Positions 8,926-16,930 of a stretch of 64,000 nt of DNA are shown here, piece after piece. Made by a program: the position numbers and the translations under genes. The stretch comes from Sphingomonas oligoaromativorans (GTDB lineage Bacteria > Pseudomonadota > Alphaproteobacteria > Sphingomonadales > Sphingomonadaceae): NCBI RefSeq assembly GCF_011762195.1, contig NZ_JAASQK010000002.1, positions 310,001 to 374,000 on the forward strand, written 5' to 3'. The notes under the pieces are model-generated. The model was given only the letters and a program-made list of their open reading frames with translations. It ran no database searches and had not been told where the DNA came from. Position 1 is the first letter of the stretch. Each line of letters starts with the position of its first letter.

Positions 8926-10275
8926 GTGGCCATCCAGAAAGTCCTGATCGCGAACCGCGGCGAGATCGCGCTCCGCATCCACCGCGCCTGCCATGAGATG
9001 GGCATCGAGACGGTGGCCGTCCACTCGACCGCCGATGCGGACGCGATGCATGTGCGGCTGGCGGATCACGCCGTCTGCATCGGGCCGCCGCCGGCGGGCG
9101 AGAGCTATCTCAACATCCCGAACATCATCGCGGCGGCGGAGATCTCGGGCGCGGACGCGATCCATCCGGGCTATGGCTTCCTCTCGGAGAACGCCCAGTT
9201 CGCCGAGATCGTCGAAGCGCACGACCTGATCTTCATCGGGCCGAAGCCCGAGCATATCCGCGTGATGGGCGACAAGATCGAGGCGAAGACGACCGCCGCG
9301 AAGCTCGGCCTGCCGCTGGTGCCCGGCTCGCCCGGCCCGCTCACCTCGGTCGAGGAAGCCAAGCGCATCGCCGCCGAGATCGGCTACCCCGTGCTCATCA
9401 AGGCAGCCTCCGGCGGCGGCGGGCGCGGCATGAAGGTGGTGCCCGAGGAAAGCCAGCTCGAAACGCTGATGCAGCAGGCGGGCAGCGAAGCGAAGGCCGC
9501 GTTCGGCGACGCCACCGTCTATATGGAGAAATATCTCGCCGATCCGCGCCACATCGAGTTCCAGATCTTCGGTGACGGCAACGGCAACGCGATCCACCTC
9601 GGCGAGCGCGACTGCTCGCTCCAGCGCCGCCACCAGAAGGTGCTGGAGGAAGCCCCCTCGCCCGTCATCTCGGCGGCGCAGCGGGCCGGCATGGGCGGCA
9701 TCGTCGCCAAGGCGATGGCCGACATGGGCTATCGCGGCGCCGGCACGATCGAGTTCCTCTACGAGGATGGCGAGTTCTACTTCATCGAGATGAACACCCG
9801 CCTTCAGGTGGAGCATCCGGTGACGGAGGCGATCACCGGCCTCGATCTCGTCCGCGAACAGATCCGCATCGCGGAAGGGCATCCGCTGACGCTGCGTCAG
9901 GAGGATGTCGAGTTCCGCGGCCATGCGATCGAATGCCGCATCAACGCCGAGCATCCGCGCACCTTCGCGCCCTCGCCGGGGCTGGTGAAGGGCTATCACG
10001 CGCCGGGCGGCATGAACGTCCGCGTCGATAGCGGGCTGTATGCGGGCTATCGCGTGCCGCCTTATTATGACTCGATGATCGCCAAGCTGATCGTCTGGGG
10101 CCACACCCGCGAAGGCGCGCTGCGCCGCCTGCGCCGGGCGCTGGAGGAGTTCGTGATCGACGGTGTCACCACCACGATCCCGCTCCACCAGGCGCTTCTC
10201 GACGATCCCGAGTTCCAGCAGGGTGACTACACCATCAAATGGCTGGAACAGTGGCTGGCGAAGCAGGACGCCTGA
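8926..10275 (+). CDS. accC: Acetyl-CoA carboxylase biotin carboxylase subunit
   Basis: A 449-residue biotin carboxylase starting at GTG ([18 protein letters not shown]). It contains the ATP-grasp fold with the glycine-rich loop [14 protein letters not shown], the bicarbonate/biotin site residues in [19 protein letters not shown], and [14 protein letters not shown] with the catalytic arginine. Length equals the family norm. It acts with AccB and the carboxyltransferase subunits (not in this window). The stop codon overlaps the next ATG (TGATG), linking it to a secreted hypothetical protein. Confidence 0.97.
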   Translation: MAIQKVLIANRGEIALRIHRACHEMGIETVAVHSTADADAMHVRLADHAVCIGPPPAGESYLNIPNIIAAAEISGADAIHPGYGFLSENAQFAEIVEAHDLIFIGPKPEHIRVMGDKIEAKTTAAKLGLPLVPGSPGPLTSVEEAKRIAAEIGYPVLIKAASGGGGRGMKVVPEESQLETLMQQAGSEAKAAFGDATVYMEKYLADPRHIEFQIFGDGNGNAIHLGERDCSLQRRHQKVLEEAPSPVISAAQRAGMGGIVAKAMADMGYRGAGTIEFLYEDGEFYFIEMNTRLQVEHPVTEAITGLDLVREQIRIAEGHPLTLRQEDVEFRGHAIECRINAEHPRTFAPSPGLVKGYHAPGGMNVRVDSGLYAGYRVPPYYDSMIAKLIVWGHTREGALRRLRRALEEFVIDGVTTTIPLHQALLDDPEFQQGDYTIKWLEQWLAKQDA

Positions 10276-10787
10276 TGCGCCGGGCGGCCGCTCTGATGGC
10301 AGTTCTCTGCCTCGGCGCGGCCGCCCCCGCTTCCTCGCCGGTCAGCCAGCTTGCCGGCCGCTACAGCGAGCATTTCCTGAACGGCATGGTGGACGGCAGC
10401 ACTTACTGGGCGGACAATATCGTCGAGGTCGCATCCATCGACGCCCGCCACGCCTTCGTGCGGCTTTCGCTCGAATTCTACAACGGCCACCAGTGCGCGC
10501 TCTCCGGCGTCGCCACGGCCGAAGGCAGGGCGCTCGTCTATCATGAGCCGGCGGACGGCGTTGGCGAAGGCAAATGCCATCTCCGCCTCACGCATGACGG
10601 CGCCAGGCTCGGCATCGACGACGATGGCGGAAGCTGCTCGATCTACTGCGGCGCGCGCGGCACGCTGAGCAACATCAGCCTGCCGTGGAAGAGCAAGCGC
10701 CCCATCTCCTATCTGACGCGCCTCAAGGCCTCGCACGAATATGCCGACGCATTGGCCGCGTGGCGCAAGACGAAAGACGCACAATGA
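10275..10787 (+). CDS. Hypothetical secreted protein
   Basis: A 170-residue protein whose ATG overlaps the accC stop, giving a signal peptide ([20 protein letters not shown]). The mature part contains four cysteines (QCALSG, GKCHLRL and the CSIYCG pair), which could form periplasmic disulfides, and ends in a charged helix. I do not recognise the family. Its start and end both overlap neighbouring genes, so it is translationally linked to accC and to the ArsC-like gene, but no functional link is evident. Confidence 0.7.
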   Translation: MRRAAALMAVLCLGAAAPASSPVSQLAGRYSEHFLNGMVDGSTYWADNIVEVASIDARHAFVRLSLEFYNGHQCALSGVATAEGRALVYHEPADGVGEGKCHLRLTHDGARLGIDDDGGSCSIYCGARGTLSNISLPWKSKRPISYLTRLKASHEYADALAAWRKTKDAQ

Positions 10788-11122
10788 AGGCCACCATCTG
10801 GCACAATCCGCGCTGCTCCAAATCGCGCGAGACGCTCGCGCTGCTGGAGGCCGCGGGCGCCGACGTCACGGTCGTGCGCTATCTGGAGACGCCGCCCACC
10901 CGCGACGAGCTGGCCCGCCTCTATGCCCGCGCCGGGATGAGCCCGCGCGACGGCCTGCGCACGGCGGAAGATGGTGCCAAGGCCCTCAGGGATGCCACCG
11001 ACGACGCCATCCTCGACGCGATGGCGGCCAACCCCATCCTGATCGAGCGCCCGCTGGTGGAGACCGAGAAGGGCGTCCGGCTCGGCCGCCCGCCGGAGCG
11101 GGTCCGCGAAATTCTGGTGTGA
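10784..11122 (+). CDS. arsC: ArsC/Spx-family thioredoxin-fold protein (arsenate reductase-like)
   Basis: A 112-residue protein with the ArsC family signature NPRCSKSRETLALL (active-site Cys12 preceded by NPR), the VVRYLETPP segment, and IERPLVETEKGVRLGRPPE, which holds the conserved arginine and the family C-terminus. Glutaredoxin-coupled ArsC enzymes reduce arsenate to arsenite; some relatives are of the YfgD type with other roles. There is no arsenic operon around it, so physiological arsenate reduction is not established. The ATG overlaps the preceding stop codon by four bases. Confidence 0.85.
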   Translation: MKATIWHNPRCSKSRETLALLEAAGADVTVVRYLETPPTRDELARLYARAGMSPRDGLRTAEDGAKALRDATDDAILDAMAANPILIERPLVETEKGVRLGRPPERVREILV

Positions 11123-11245
11123 AACGGATTCGTTTTCCGCAATCCCGCTTGCGGCCATCGGGGCAGACGGGGATAAAGAAGGGGCCATGACGATTCAGGC
11201 CCCGAATATCCGCCTTCGTCACCGCCTCCGGCGGCGGCCGGGCTG

Positions 11246-12019
11246 ATGCTGGGGCGTGGGCGCAGGGCGGCCGCCGAGCCGATCGACCCCGATCTGCTGT
11301 TGCGCGCCTATTCCGTCGGCGTCTTCCCGATGGCGGACAGCCGCGATGCCGCCGACATCTTCTGGGTCGAACCCAAGAAGCGCGGCATCCTGCCACTGGA
11401 CGGCTTCCACCTCTCCCACTCGCTGCGCAAGACGCTGCGGTCGGATCGTTTCGCCGTGACGGCGGACATGGCGTTCGAGCGCGTCGTCGCCGCCTGCGCG
11501 CGGGCGACCGCGGATCGGCCGGAAACCTGGATCAACGGCCAGATCGAGGAGGCCTATGGCCTGCTCCACCGCCACGGCCACGCCCATTCGATCGAGGTCT
11601 GGCGCCATGGCGACGTCGGCGGCGATCTCATCGGCGGCCTTTATGGCGTGACGCTCGGCCGCGCCTATTTCGGCGAGAGCATGTTCAGCCGCGCGACCGA
11701 TGCTTCCAAGGTGGCGCTGGCGCATCTGGTCGCGCGGCTGCGCGTCGGCGGCTATCGCCTGCTCGACTGCCAGTTCATCACCGATCACCTCGCCACGCTG
11801 GGCGCGATCGAGATCGGCCGGGCGGATTATCGCGCGCTGTTGGACGCGGCGCTGGGCGCCGGGGTCGCATCGGCGGGGGGCTCGGCCGCACCGCCCGAAT
11901 CCTCCGGCGACTTCTTCGCGATCGAGCGCGGCGCGCCGCTGCCGACCGACGAGGCCAGCACCGTGTCGGCGCCGATCTCCGGGTGCTTCATCGCGCAGCT
12001 CTTGGGCCACACATCGTAG
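11246..12019 (+). CDS. aat: Leucyl/phenylalanyl-tRNA-protein transferase
   Basis: A 257-residue N-end-rule aminoacyl transferase. Signatures are [37 protein letters not shown], the [19 protein letters not shown] core and [16 protein letters not shown]. It adds Leu or Phe from tRNA to proteins with N-terminal Arg/Lys, marking them for ClpAP. The domain ends near residue 205; the remaining tail (to [12 protein letters not shown]) is longer than in E. coli and is encoded in DNA that also encodes, on the other strand, the end of the DUF2155 protein. Confidence 0.93.
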   Translation: MLGRGRRAAAEPIDPDLLLRAYSVGVFPMADSRDAADIFWVEPKKRGILPLDGFHLSHSLRKTLRSDRFAVTADMAFERVVAACARATADRPETWINGQIEEAYGLLHRHGHAHSIEVWRHGDVGGDLIGGLYGVTLGRAYFGESMFSRATDASKVALAHLVARLRVGGYRLLDCQFITDHLATLGAIEIGRADYRALLDAALGAGVASAGGSAAPPESSGDFFAIERGAPLPTDEASTVSAPISGCFIAQLLGHTS

Positions 12020-12519
12020 ATCGGGTGCTCGACGACGTTGAGCGACGGCGATTCCTTGTAGAGCCAGCCCGAGAAGATCCGCCGCCAGCGCTTGTCATTG
12101 CCCTGCGTATCGACCTGCACGAAGGCGCCGGTCAGCGGCTCAGCCTCCCATGGCGCGGTCGTCTCGCAGGCGCGCAGGCGGATCACCACGTCGCCGATAC
12201 GCAGCGCCTCGCCGGGCTTCATCGTCAGGTCGCGCTCGACGCCGTTGCGCTTGTTGAGCAGGCCGATCACCGCGACGCGCTCCGCCATCGGCGTCTCGTC
12301 GCGGCTCAGCGGCTCATTGTCGCCGGCCGGCGCGGCCTTGCGCGCCTTGGCGGCGGGCGCGGCGTCGGCTGCCGGCGTGTCGTCGCTCGTGTCGCTGGCG
12401 TTGCCGAGCGGCAGCGCCGGCTTCTGCGATTCGGTTTCCTGGAGCGCCTCCACACCCTGCCAGGCCGCGACCCCGCCGAGCAGCAGGACCGCGACCGCGG
12501 TGGCGAAGCGGCGGGTCAC
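11827..12519 (-). CDS. DUF2155 domain-containing protein
   Basis: A 230-residue protein starting at GTG, with an N-terminal membrane/signal segment ([20 protein letters not shown]), an Ala/Pro/Lys-rich linker, and the DUF2155 core: [40 protein letters not shown], and [30 protein letters not shown]2155 proteins are alphaproteobacterial envelope proteins of unknown function. The gene starts inside the end of mlaD (4-base overlap) and follows NDUFA12-mlaD. Its last 193 bases overlap aat on the opposite strand. Confidence 0.88.
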   Translation of the reverse strand: MTRRFATAVAVLLLGGVAAWQGVEALQETESQKPALPLGNASDTSDDTPAADAAPAAKARKAAPAGDNEPLSRDETPMAERVAVIGLLNKRNGVERDLTMKPGEALRIGDVVIRLRACETTAPWEAEPLTGAFVQVDTQGNDKRWRRIFSGWLYKESPSLNVVEHPIYDVWPKSCAMKHPEIGADTVLASSVGSGAPRSIAKKSPEDSGGAAEPPADATPAPSAASNSAR

Positions 12520-13034
12520 GGCTGGGCCGCGGGCGCGGCCATGTTCGACGCGGGCGTGTCGCTCTTGGCGGCGCCGTCGCTGCCCGAGCGGTTGATGAAC
12601 TGGCCCACCATGCTCATCAGGTCCACCGCGCCCTGCGTGTCGAGGATCGTGTCCCCATTCTTGAGCGGGGTCGAATCGCCGCCGGGGATCATCGAGATGT
12701 AATAGGCGCCGAGAAAGCCCTCGGAGGTGATCGCCGCGCTGCTGTCCGCCGGCAGCTTCACGCTGGGATCGAGCGCCAGCGTGGCTTCCGCCTGATAGGT
12801 CTTGGGATCGAGATGCAGCGAGGAGACCTGCCCGATCTTGAGGCCGGCGACGCGCACGTCGGTGCCGACGCTGACGCCGCTCGCGCTCGGGAACAGGGCC
12901 GTCACCTGCATGGCGTGGGATACCCGCCCGCCGCCGGTGCGCTGCCAGGACGTGTAGGCGAACCACACCGCGACGAGGACCACGAACAGACCGATCAGCG
13001 CCTCGGCGCCGTGCTCCTTCATCAGGTTACGCAT
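12516..13034 (-). CDS. mlaD: MlaD-family outer-membrane lipid asymmetry protein
   Basis: A 172-residue protein with one N-terminal membrane anchor (ALIGLFVVLVAVWFAYTS) and an MCE domain (about residues 38-145: VTALFPSASGVSVGTDVRVA, GLKIGQVSSLHLDPKTYQAE). MlaD is the hexameric substrate-binding ring of the Mla phospholipid transporter, held in the inner membrane and facing the periplasm. The other mla genes are not in the window. It is 3 bases downstream of the NDUFA12 gene and overlaps the DUF2155 gene, forming a three-gene unit. Confidence 0.92.
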   Translation of the reverse strand: MRNLMKEHGAEALIGLFVVLVAVWFAYTSWQRTGGGRVSHAMQVTALFPSASGVSVGTDVRVAGLKIGQVSSLHLDPKTYQAEATLALDPSVKLPADSSAAITSEGFLGAYYISMIPGGDSTPLKNGDTILDTQGAVDLMSMVGQFINRSGSDGAAKSDTPASNMAAPAAQP

Positions 13035-13037
13035 GGC

Positions 13038-13430
13038 TCAGTTCGGGCTCCACGCCTCATAGTCGCCGGTCGCGGCGGCGCGCTTGCCGCCCGCTTCCAG
13101 CGCGCCGGCGGGGCGATAGGCCTCGCGCGTGCCGGTCAGATTGGCCTGCGGAGCGCCCTGCCACGCACGCGCCGGGGGCAGAGCCTTGTCCGGCGTGTCG
13201 GCCAGCGTGCCGTGCAGCCAGCCATGCCATTCCGGCGGCACGCGGCTCGCGTCGTTCGAACCGGAATAGATCACCCAGCGGCGCGGGTTGCCATGCACGT
13301 CCGTGCCGCCCTGGTAATAGACGTTACCAAGCGCGTCGGAGCCCATGCGGGCGCCCTTGCGGCGGGTGAACAGATTGGTGCTGACGCCTGCGCCGTCCCA
13401 CCAGGTGAAGATGCTCTTCAGAAGGCCCAT
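13038..13430 (-). CDS. NADH:ubiquinone oxidoreductase accessory subunit, NDUFA12 family
   Basis: A 130-residue protein starting MGLLKSIFTWWDGAGVSTNL. The FTRRKGARMGSDALGNVYYQ segment, the RRWVIYSG block and VPPEWHGWLHGTLADTP are the signature of the NDUFA12/B17.2 accessory subunit of complex I, which alphaproteobacteria share with mitochondria. It sits at the membrane-arm/peripheral-arm junction in the mitochondrial enzyme. It is not in the nuo operon here but heads the NDUFA12-mlaD-DUF2155 string. The ATG at 13430 is chosen because it gives the conserved N-terminus. Confidence 0.95.
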   Translation of the reverse strand: MGLLKSIFTWWDGAGVSTNLFTRRKGARMGSDALGNVYYQGGTDVHGNPRRWVIYSGSNDASRVPPEWHGWLHGTLADTPDKALPPARAWQGAPQANLTGTREAYRPAGALEAGGKRAAATGDYEAWSPN

Positions 13431-13614
13431 GACGGAGCGCTTAGCGCGGCCTCCCGGCGGCGGCAAGCGGCGGCTTCACGATTCCCGTCCCGATGCCGTT
13501 TCAGGGCCTTCCCGCCAGCCGCATTCCACCGGCACGCGCCCTCGCCCCGCCGAATCGACGACGCCATTGGGAACGGGAGGAAAAAGGATAGCGACGACGA
13601 AGGCCGCGCCGGGC

Positions 13615-14283
13615 TCAGTCTTCGGGCGGCAGCAGCAGCACCGCGAGCGGCCCCTTGGCCCCGGCGGCGATACGGGCGCGGAACGGCTGTTCGGGCACCA
13701 GATCGGCCAGCCCCGCGCGGCGGACCGTCTCCATATGCACGAAGATATCGGTCTGGTCGCCGTCCCGCATCAGGAAGCCATAGCCCTTGAGCCGGTTGAA
13801 CCACTTCACGCGCACCGGCTCGGGCAGCCCCGCCGTCTCGATCAGCGGCACCGGATCGACATGCGTCGCCGCGCGCCGCGCCGCCGTCTCGAGATCCGGC
13901 CCGGTCGCGGTGGAGAGATCGAAGCTCACCAGCGAACGCGCCTGAAGCCCCCGCTCGCGATGAACGGCCAGGCATACCGCGCGGGCACCTTCGGGCAGGC
14001 TGCGGCGGCCGAACGGACGGAGCACGGAAAAATGCACGAGGACATCGCCCTCGCCATTGTCCCCCACCAGGAAACCGAAACCCCGTGTGGCGTCGAACCA
14101 TTTGATCGCGCCGCTCACCTCGACTTCGGAGGCGTCTTCGTCTGAATCCGTATGAAACGCGGTCATCTCTGCGCTCGTGCAATGCGAAGTGGCGGGGTCG
14201 ACAGATGACAACGCATGTAACGAACCTCCGCCAGCAACGGTGCCGTCACTTCCCTCATCAAACGCGCGGATGCCCTCTTGCAT
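13615..14283 (-). CDS. Two-domain cold-shock protein
   Basis: A protein of about 222 residues with two cold-shock domains. The first has [16 protein letters not shown] (RNP1) and DVLVHFSVL (RNP2); the second has [16 protein letters not shown] and DIFVHMETV. Such tandem-CSD proteins bind single-stranded RNA/DNA and are typical of alphaproteobacteria. The ATG at 14283 has an AGGGGG ribosome site 10 bases upstream, but an internal ATG at 14166 ([11 protein letters not shown]) starts closer to the first domain and may be the true start. The acidic linker between N-terminus and CSD1 is not conserved-looking. Confidence 0.88.
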   Translation of the reverse strand: MQEGIRAFDEGSDGTVAGGGSLHALSSVDPATSHCTSAEMTAFHTDSDEDASEVEVSGAIKWFDATRGFGFLVGDNGEGDVLVHFSVLRPFGRRSLPEGARAVCLAVHRERGLQARSLVSFDLSTATGPDLETAARRAATHVDPVPLIETAGLPEPVRVKWFNRLKGYGFLMRDGDQTDIFVHMETVRRAGLADLVPEQPFRARIAAGAKGPLAVLLLPPED

Positions 14284-14368
14284 GACCAACAATCCCCCTA
14301 CGCGTTACCTTAGCACGATTATTAGCGGAATCGATTGTAAATCTAGAGGGATCGCCTTCCGGGGTGGG

Positions 14369-14932
14369 TCAGTCGTCCCACGTTGGTACGTCGCCCGGCG
14401 CACTTTCCAATATTCGTTTCGTGCAGTCGAACGAGTGCCCCGCGCGCATCATGGCGGCGAAGGCGCGCCGCCGCGCCGCATCGTCCGGCACCGATGGCGC
14501 GAAGGGGCCGATATGGCGGCGCTCGGCGAAACGGAGCGCCGCTTCCCACGCCCCGTCTTCCGCCTGTCGCCGGGCGGTTTCGGCATCTTCGCCGGCGATG
14601 CCCAGCGCCGTGAGCGCACCGGCCAGCCTGCGCGCGCCATAGCCCTTGCGCGCCAGCGAACGCGCCCGCGCCTCGGCCAGCGTCCGGTCGTCGACATAGC
14701 CGAGCCCCGCGAAGCGTTCGACCAATGTCGCGGCCGCCTCCGCGCCGTTTTCGCCTTCTCCGCCCGCCCAGCCCCGCTCATCGAGCTTGCGGCACAGATA
14801 ATCACGCAACCGCGCGCGGCTTGTCGCAAAGCGGCTGACATAGGCCAGCGCGAGGCGTTCAAGGCCGTCTGAATCGAGCGGCGGACGGGTGCTGGGCGGT
14901 CTTCGAAATGTCACTCGCCACGATTGTGCCAC
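14369..14932 (-). CDS. recX: RecX family regulatory protein
   Basis: A 187-residue, arginine- and alanine-rich helical protein. The RLALAYVSRFATSRARLRDY opening, the FAGLGYVDDRTLAEARARSL motif and ARKGYGARRLAGAL are the three-helix repeats of RecX/OraA, which caps RecA filaments and inhibits recombinase activity. Length is within the RecX range. recA is not adjacent, which is common in alphaproteobacteria. A short gap separates it from the cold-shock gene on the same strand and it is divergent from the acyl-AMP ligase gene. Confidence 0.88.
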   Translation of the reverse strand: MAQSWRVTFRRPPSTRPPLDSDGLERLALAYVSRFATSRARLRDYLCRKLDERGWAGGEGENGAEAAATLVERFAGLGYVDDRTLAEARARSLARKGYGARRLAGALTALGIAGEDAETARRQAEDGAWEAALRFAERRHIGPFAPSVPDDAARRRAFAAMMRAGHSFDCTKRILESAPGDVPTWDD

Positions 14933-15087
14933 AGTCGGGCCGGAATTTGAACGCTGATCGCCTTGTAACGATACGGGATTGGATCATGGGCCGGTTGCGT
15001 CTAACAGGCTCGGTTGGAGTATTTGAGGAGATGCCGTCGGTGCGTCGACAGGTTGAGAGCACTGCCAGCACTGCGTATCGCGAGACG

Positions 15088-16839
15088 ATGGCGAACTCGG
15101 GACAGGCGACGGACGCCGTTCTTGCGCCGACTGCGACCGGGGACGCATTGCCACGACGCATGGGGGACTTCGCCACGTTGGGCGAGGCGCTGGACTATGC
15201 CGCTTCGGGCTCGCGCGGGCTGAACTTCCACGACGCGCGCGGCGCCCTGACCGAGCCTTATCCTTATGCGCGCCTGCGTGAGGAAGCGCTGGCGAACGCG
15301 CATCGCCTCGTTGCCGCGGGCATCCGCCCCGGCGAGCGGATCGCGCTGGTGGCGCAGACGGGCGCGCATTTCGCCGCGCTGTTCTTCGGCGCGGTCTATG
15401 CCGGCGCCTGGCCGGTGCCGCTGCCGCTGCCGACGAGCTTCGGCGGCCGCGAATCCTATATCGACCAGCTTTCGGTGCAGCTCAAAAGCTCGGACCCGAA
15501 GATGCTGTTCTACCCGTCGGAGCTGGCGTCGATGGCGCACGCCGCCGCCGAGGCCGGCGGGGTCGAGGGCCTCACCTACGAAGATTTCATCGCGCGCCGC
15601 GCGCCCGCCGGCCCGTTGCCGCAGGCCGCCGCCGACGACATCGCCTATCTGCAATATTCGAGCGGCTCGACCCGCTTCCCGCACGGCGTCGCGATCACGC
15701 ATCGCCAGCTTCTCGACAATCTGGCCGCCCATGGCCACGGCATGGACCTCCAGGAGAGCGACCGCTGCATCTCGTGGCTGCCCTGGTATCATGACATGGG
15801 GCTGGTCGGCTGCTTCCTGTCGCCGATCGCCAACCAGGTGTCGGTCGACTATCTGAAGACCGAGGATTTCGCCCGCCGTCCGCTGGCGTGGCTCGATCTC
15901 ATCAGCCGCAACGAGGGCACCTCGCTCTCCTATTCGCCGACCTTCGGCTACGACATCTGCGCGCGCCGCATCGGCTCGCAGTCGGACGTGGCGGGCCGGT
16001 TCGACCTGTCGCGCTGGCGGCTGGCGGGCAACGGCGCGGACATGATCCGCCCGGACGTGATGCAGTCCTTCGTCGACGCCTTCGCGCCGGCGGGCTTCGA
16101 CGCGCGCGCCTTCACGCCGAGCTACGGCCTCGCCGAGGCGACGCTCGCCGTGTCGATCATGCCGCCGGGCGAAGGCATCGTCGTCGAGCTGGTCGAGGAG
16201 ACGCAGCTTTCGGGCGGCGACGTCTCGGCCCACCGGCCGCAGCGCTATCGCGCGATCGTCAACTGCGGCAAGCCGGTGCGCGGCATGAAGATCGAGATCC
16301 GCGAGGAAGACGGCACGCTGCTGCCCGAAAAGGCGATCGGCAAGGTGTGGTGCGCGGGCGGCTCGGTGATGGTCGGCTATTTCCGCGACGAGGAAGCGAC
16401 CGAGGCCTGCATGAAGGACGGTTGGCTGGACACCGGCGACATGGGCTACATGTCGAACGGCTACATCTACATCGTCGGCCGCGCCAAGGACATGATCATC
16501 GTCAACGGCCGCAACCACTGGCCGCAGGACATCGAGTGGGCGGTCGAGCAGCTTCCGGGCTTCAAGGCGGGCGACATCGCCGCCTTCGCGATCACCACGC
16601 CGGGCGGTGAGGAGACCCCGGCCGTGCTCGTCCAGTGCCGTACTTCGGATCAGGCCGAGCGCGCCCGCCTGCGCGACGAAATTCGCGAGAAGGTGCGCGC
16701 GATCACCGGCATGAACTGCGTCGTCGAGCTGGTGCCGCCGCGCACCCTGCCGCGCACCAGCTCGGGCAAGCTCAGCCGCGCCAAGGCGCGTACCCTCTAT
16801 CTGTCGGGCGAAATCCAGCCCTACGACATCGCGGCCTGA
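15088..16839 (+). CDS. Fatty acyl-AMP ligase (FAAL)
   Basis: A 583-residue adenylate-forming enzyme. The P-loop-like motif is YLQYSSGSTRFPHGVAITH, followed by WLPWYHDMGLVGCFLSPIAN, SYGLAEATLAVS, GWLDTGDMGYMSNGYIYIVG, and the C-terminal hinge/lysine region LPRTSSGKLSRAKA. The WYHDMGL block and a spacer before the C-terminal domain favour FAAL (acyl-AMP for transfer to carrier protein) over CoA ligases. The acceptor is unknown. Start choice: ATG at 15088 gives a short N-terminus before DALPRR; a GTG at 15040 has a perfectly spaced GAGGAG site (15025-15030) and is a serious alternative. Confidence 0.88.
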   Translation: MANSGQATDAVLAPTATGDALPRRMGDFATLGEALDYAASGSRGLNFHDARGALTEPYPYARLREEALANAHRLVAAGIRPGERIALVAQTGAHFAALFFGAVYAGAWPVPLPLPTSFGGRESYIDQLSVQLKSSDPKMLFYPSELASMAHAAAEAGGVEGLTYEDFIARRAPAGPLPQAAADDIAYLQYSSGSTRFPHGVAITHRQLLDNLAAHGHGMDLQESDRCISWLPWYHDMGLVGCFLSPIANQVSVDYLKTEDFARRPLAWLDLISRNEGTSLSYSPTFGYDICARRIGSQSDVAGRFDLSRWRLAGNGADMIRPDVMQSFVDAFAPAGFDARAFTPSYGLAEATLAVSIMPPGEGIVVELVEETQLSGGDVSAHRPQRYRAIVNCGKPVRGMKIEIREEDGTLLPEKAIGKVWCAGGSVMVGYFRDEEATEACMKDGWLDTGDMGYMSNGYIYIVGRAKDMIIVNGRNHWPQDIEWAVEQLPGFKAGDIAAFAITTPGGEETPAVLVQCRTSDQAERARLRDEIREKVRAITGMNCVVELVPPRTLPRTSSGKLSRAKARTLYLSGEIQPYDIAA

Positions 16840-16930
16840 TCGATGCCGGCCGGCGGCTCCTTGCGGGGTTGCCGGCCGCACGGCACGGTTTTCCCGGAAA
16901 ATCGCCGGTCCGCTTACCGCGCAGTAAGAT

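Noticed and set aside
10784-11122. Arsenic-resistance operon around the ArsC-like gene
   Set aside because: Neighbours are fatty-acid and protein-turnover genes; no arsB, acr3 or arsR is present.
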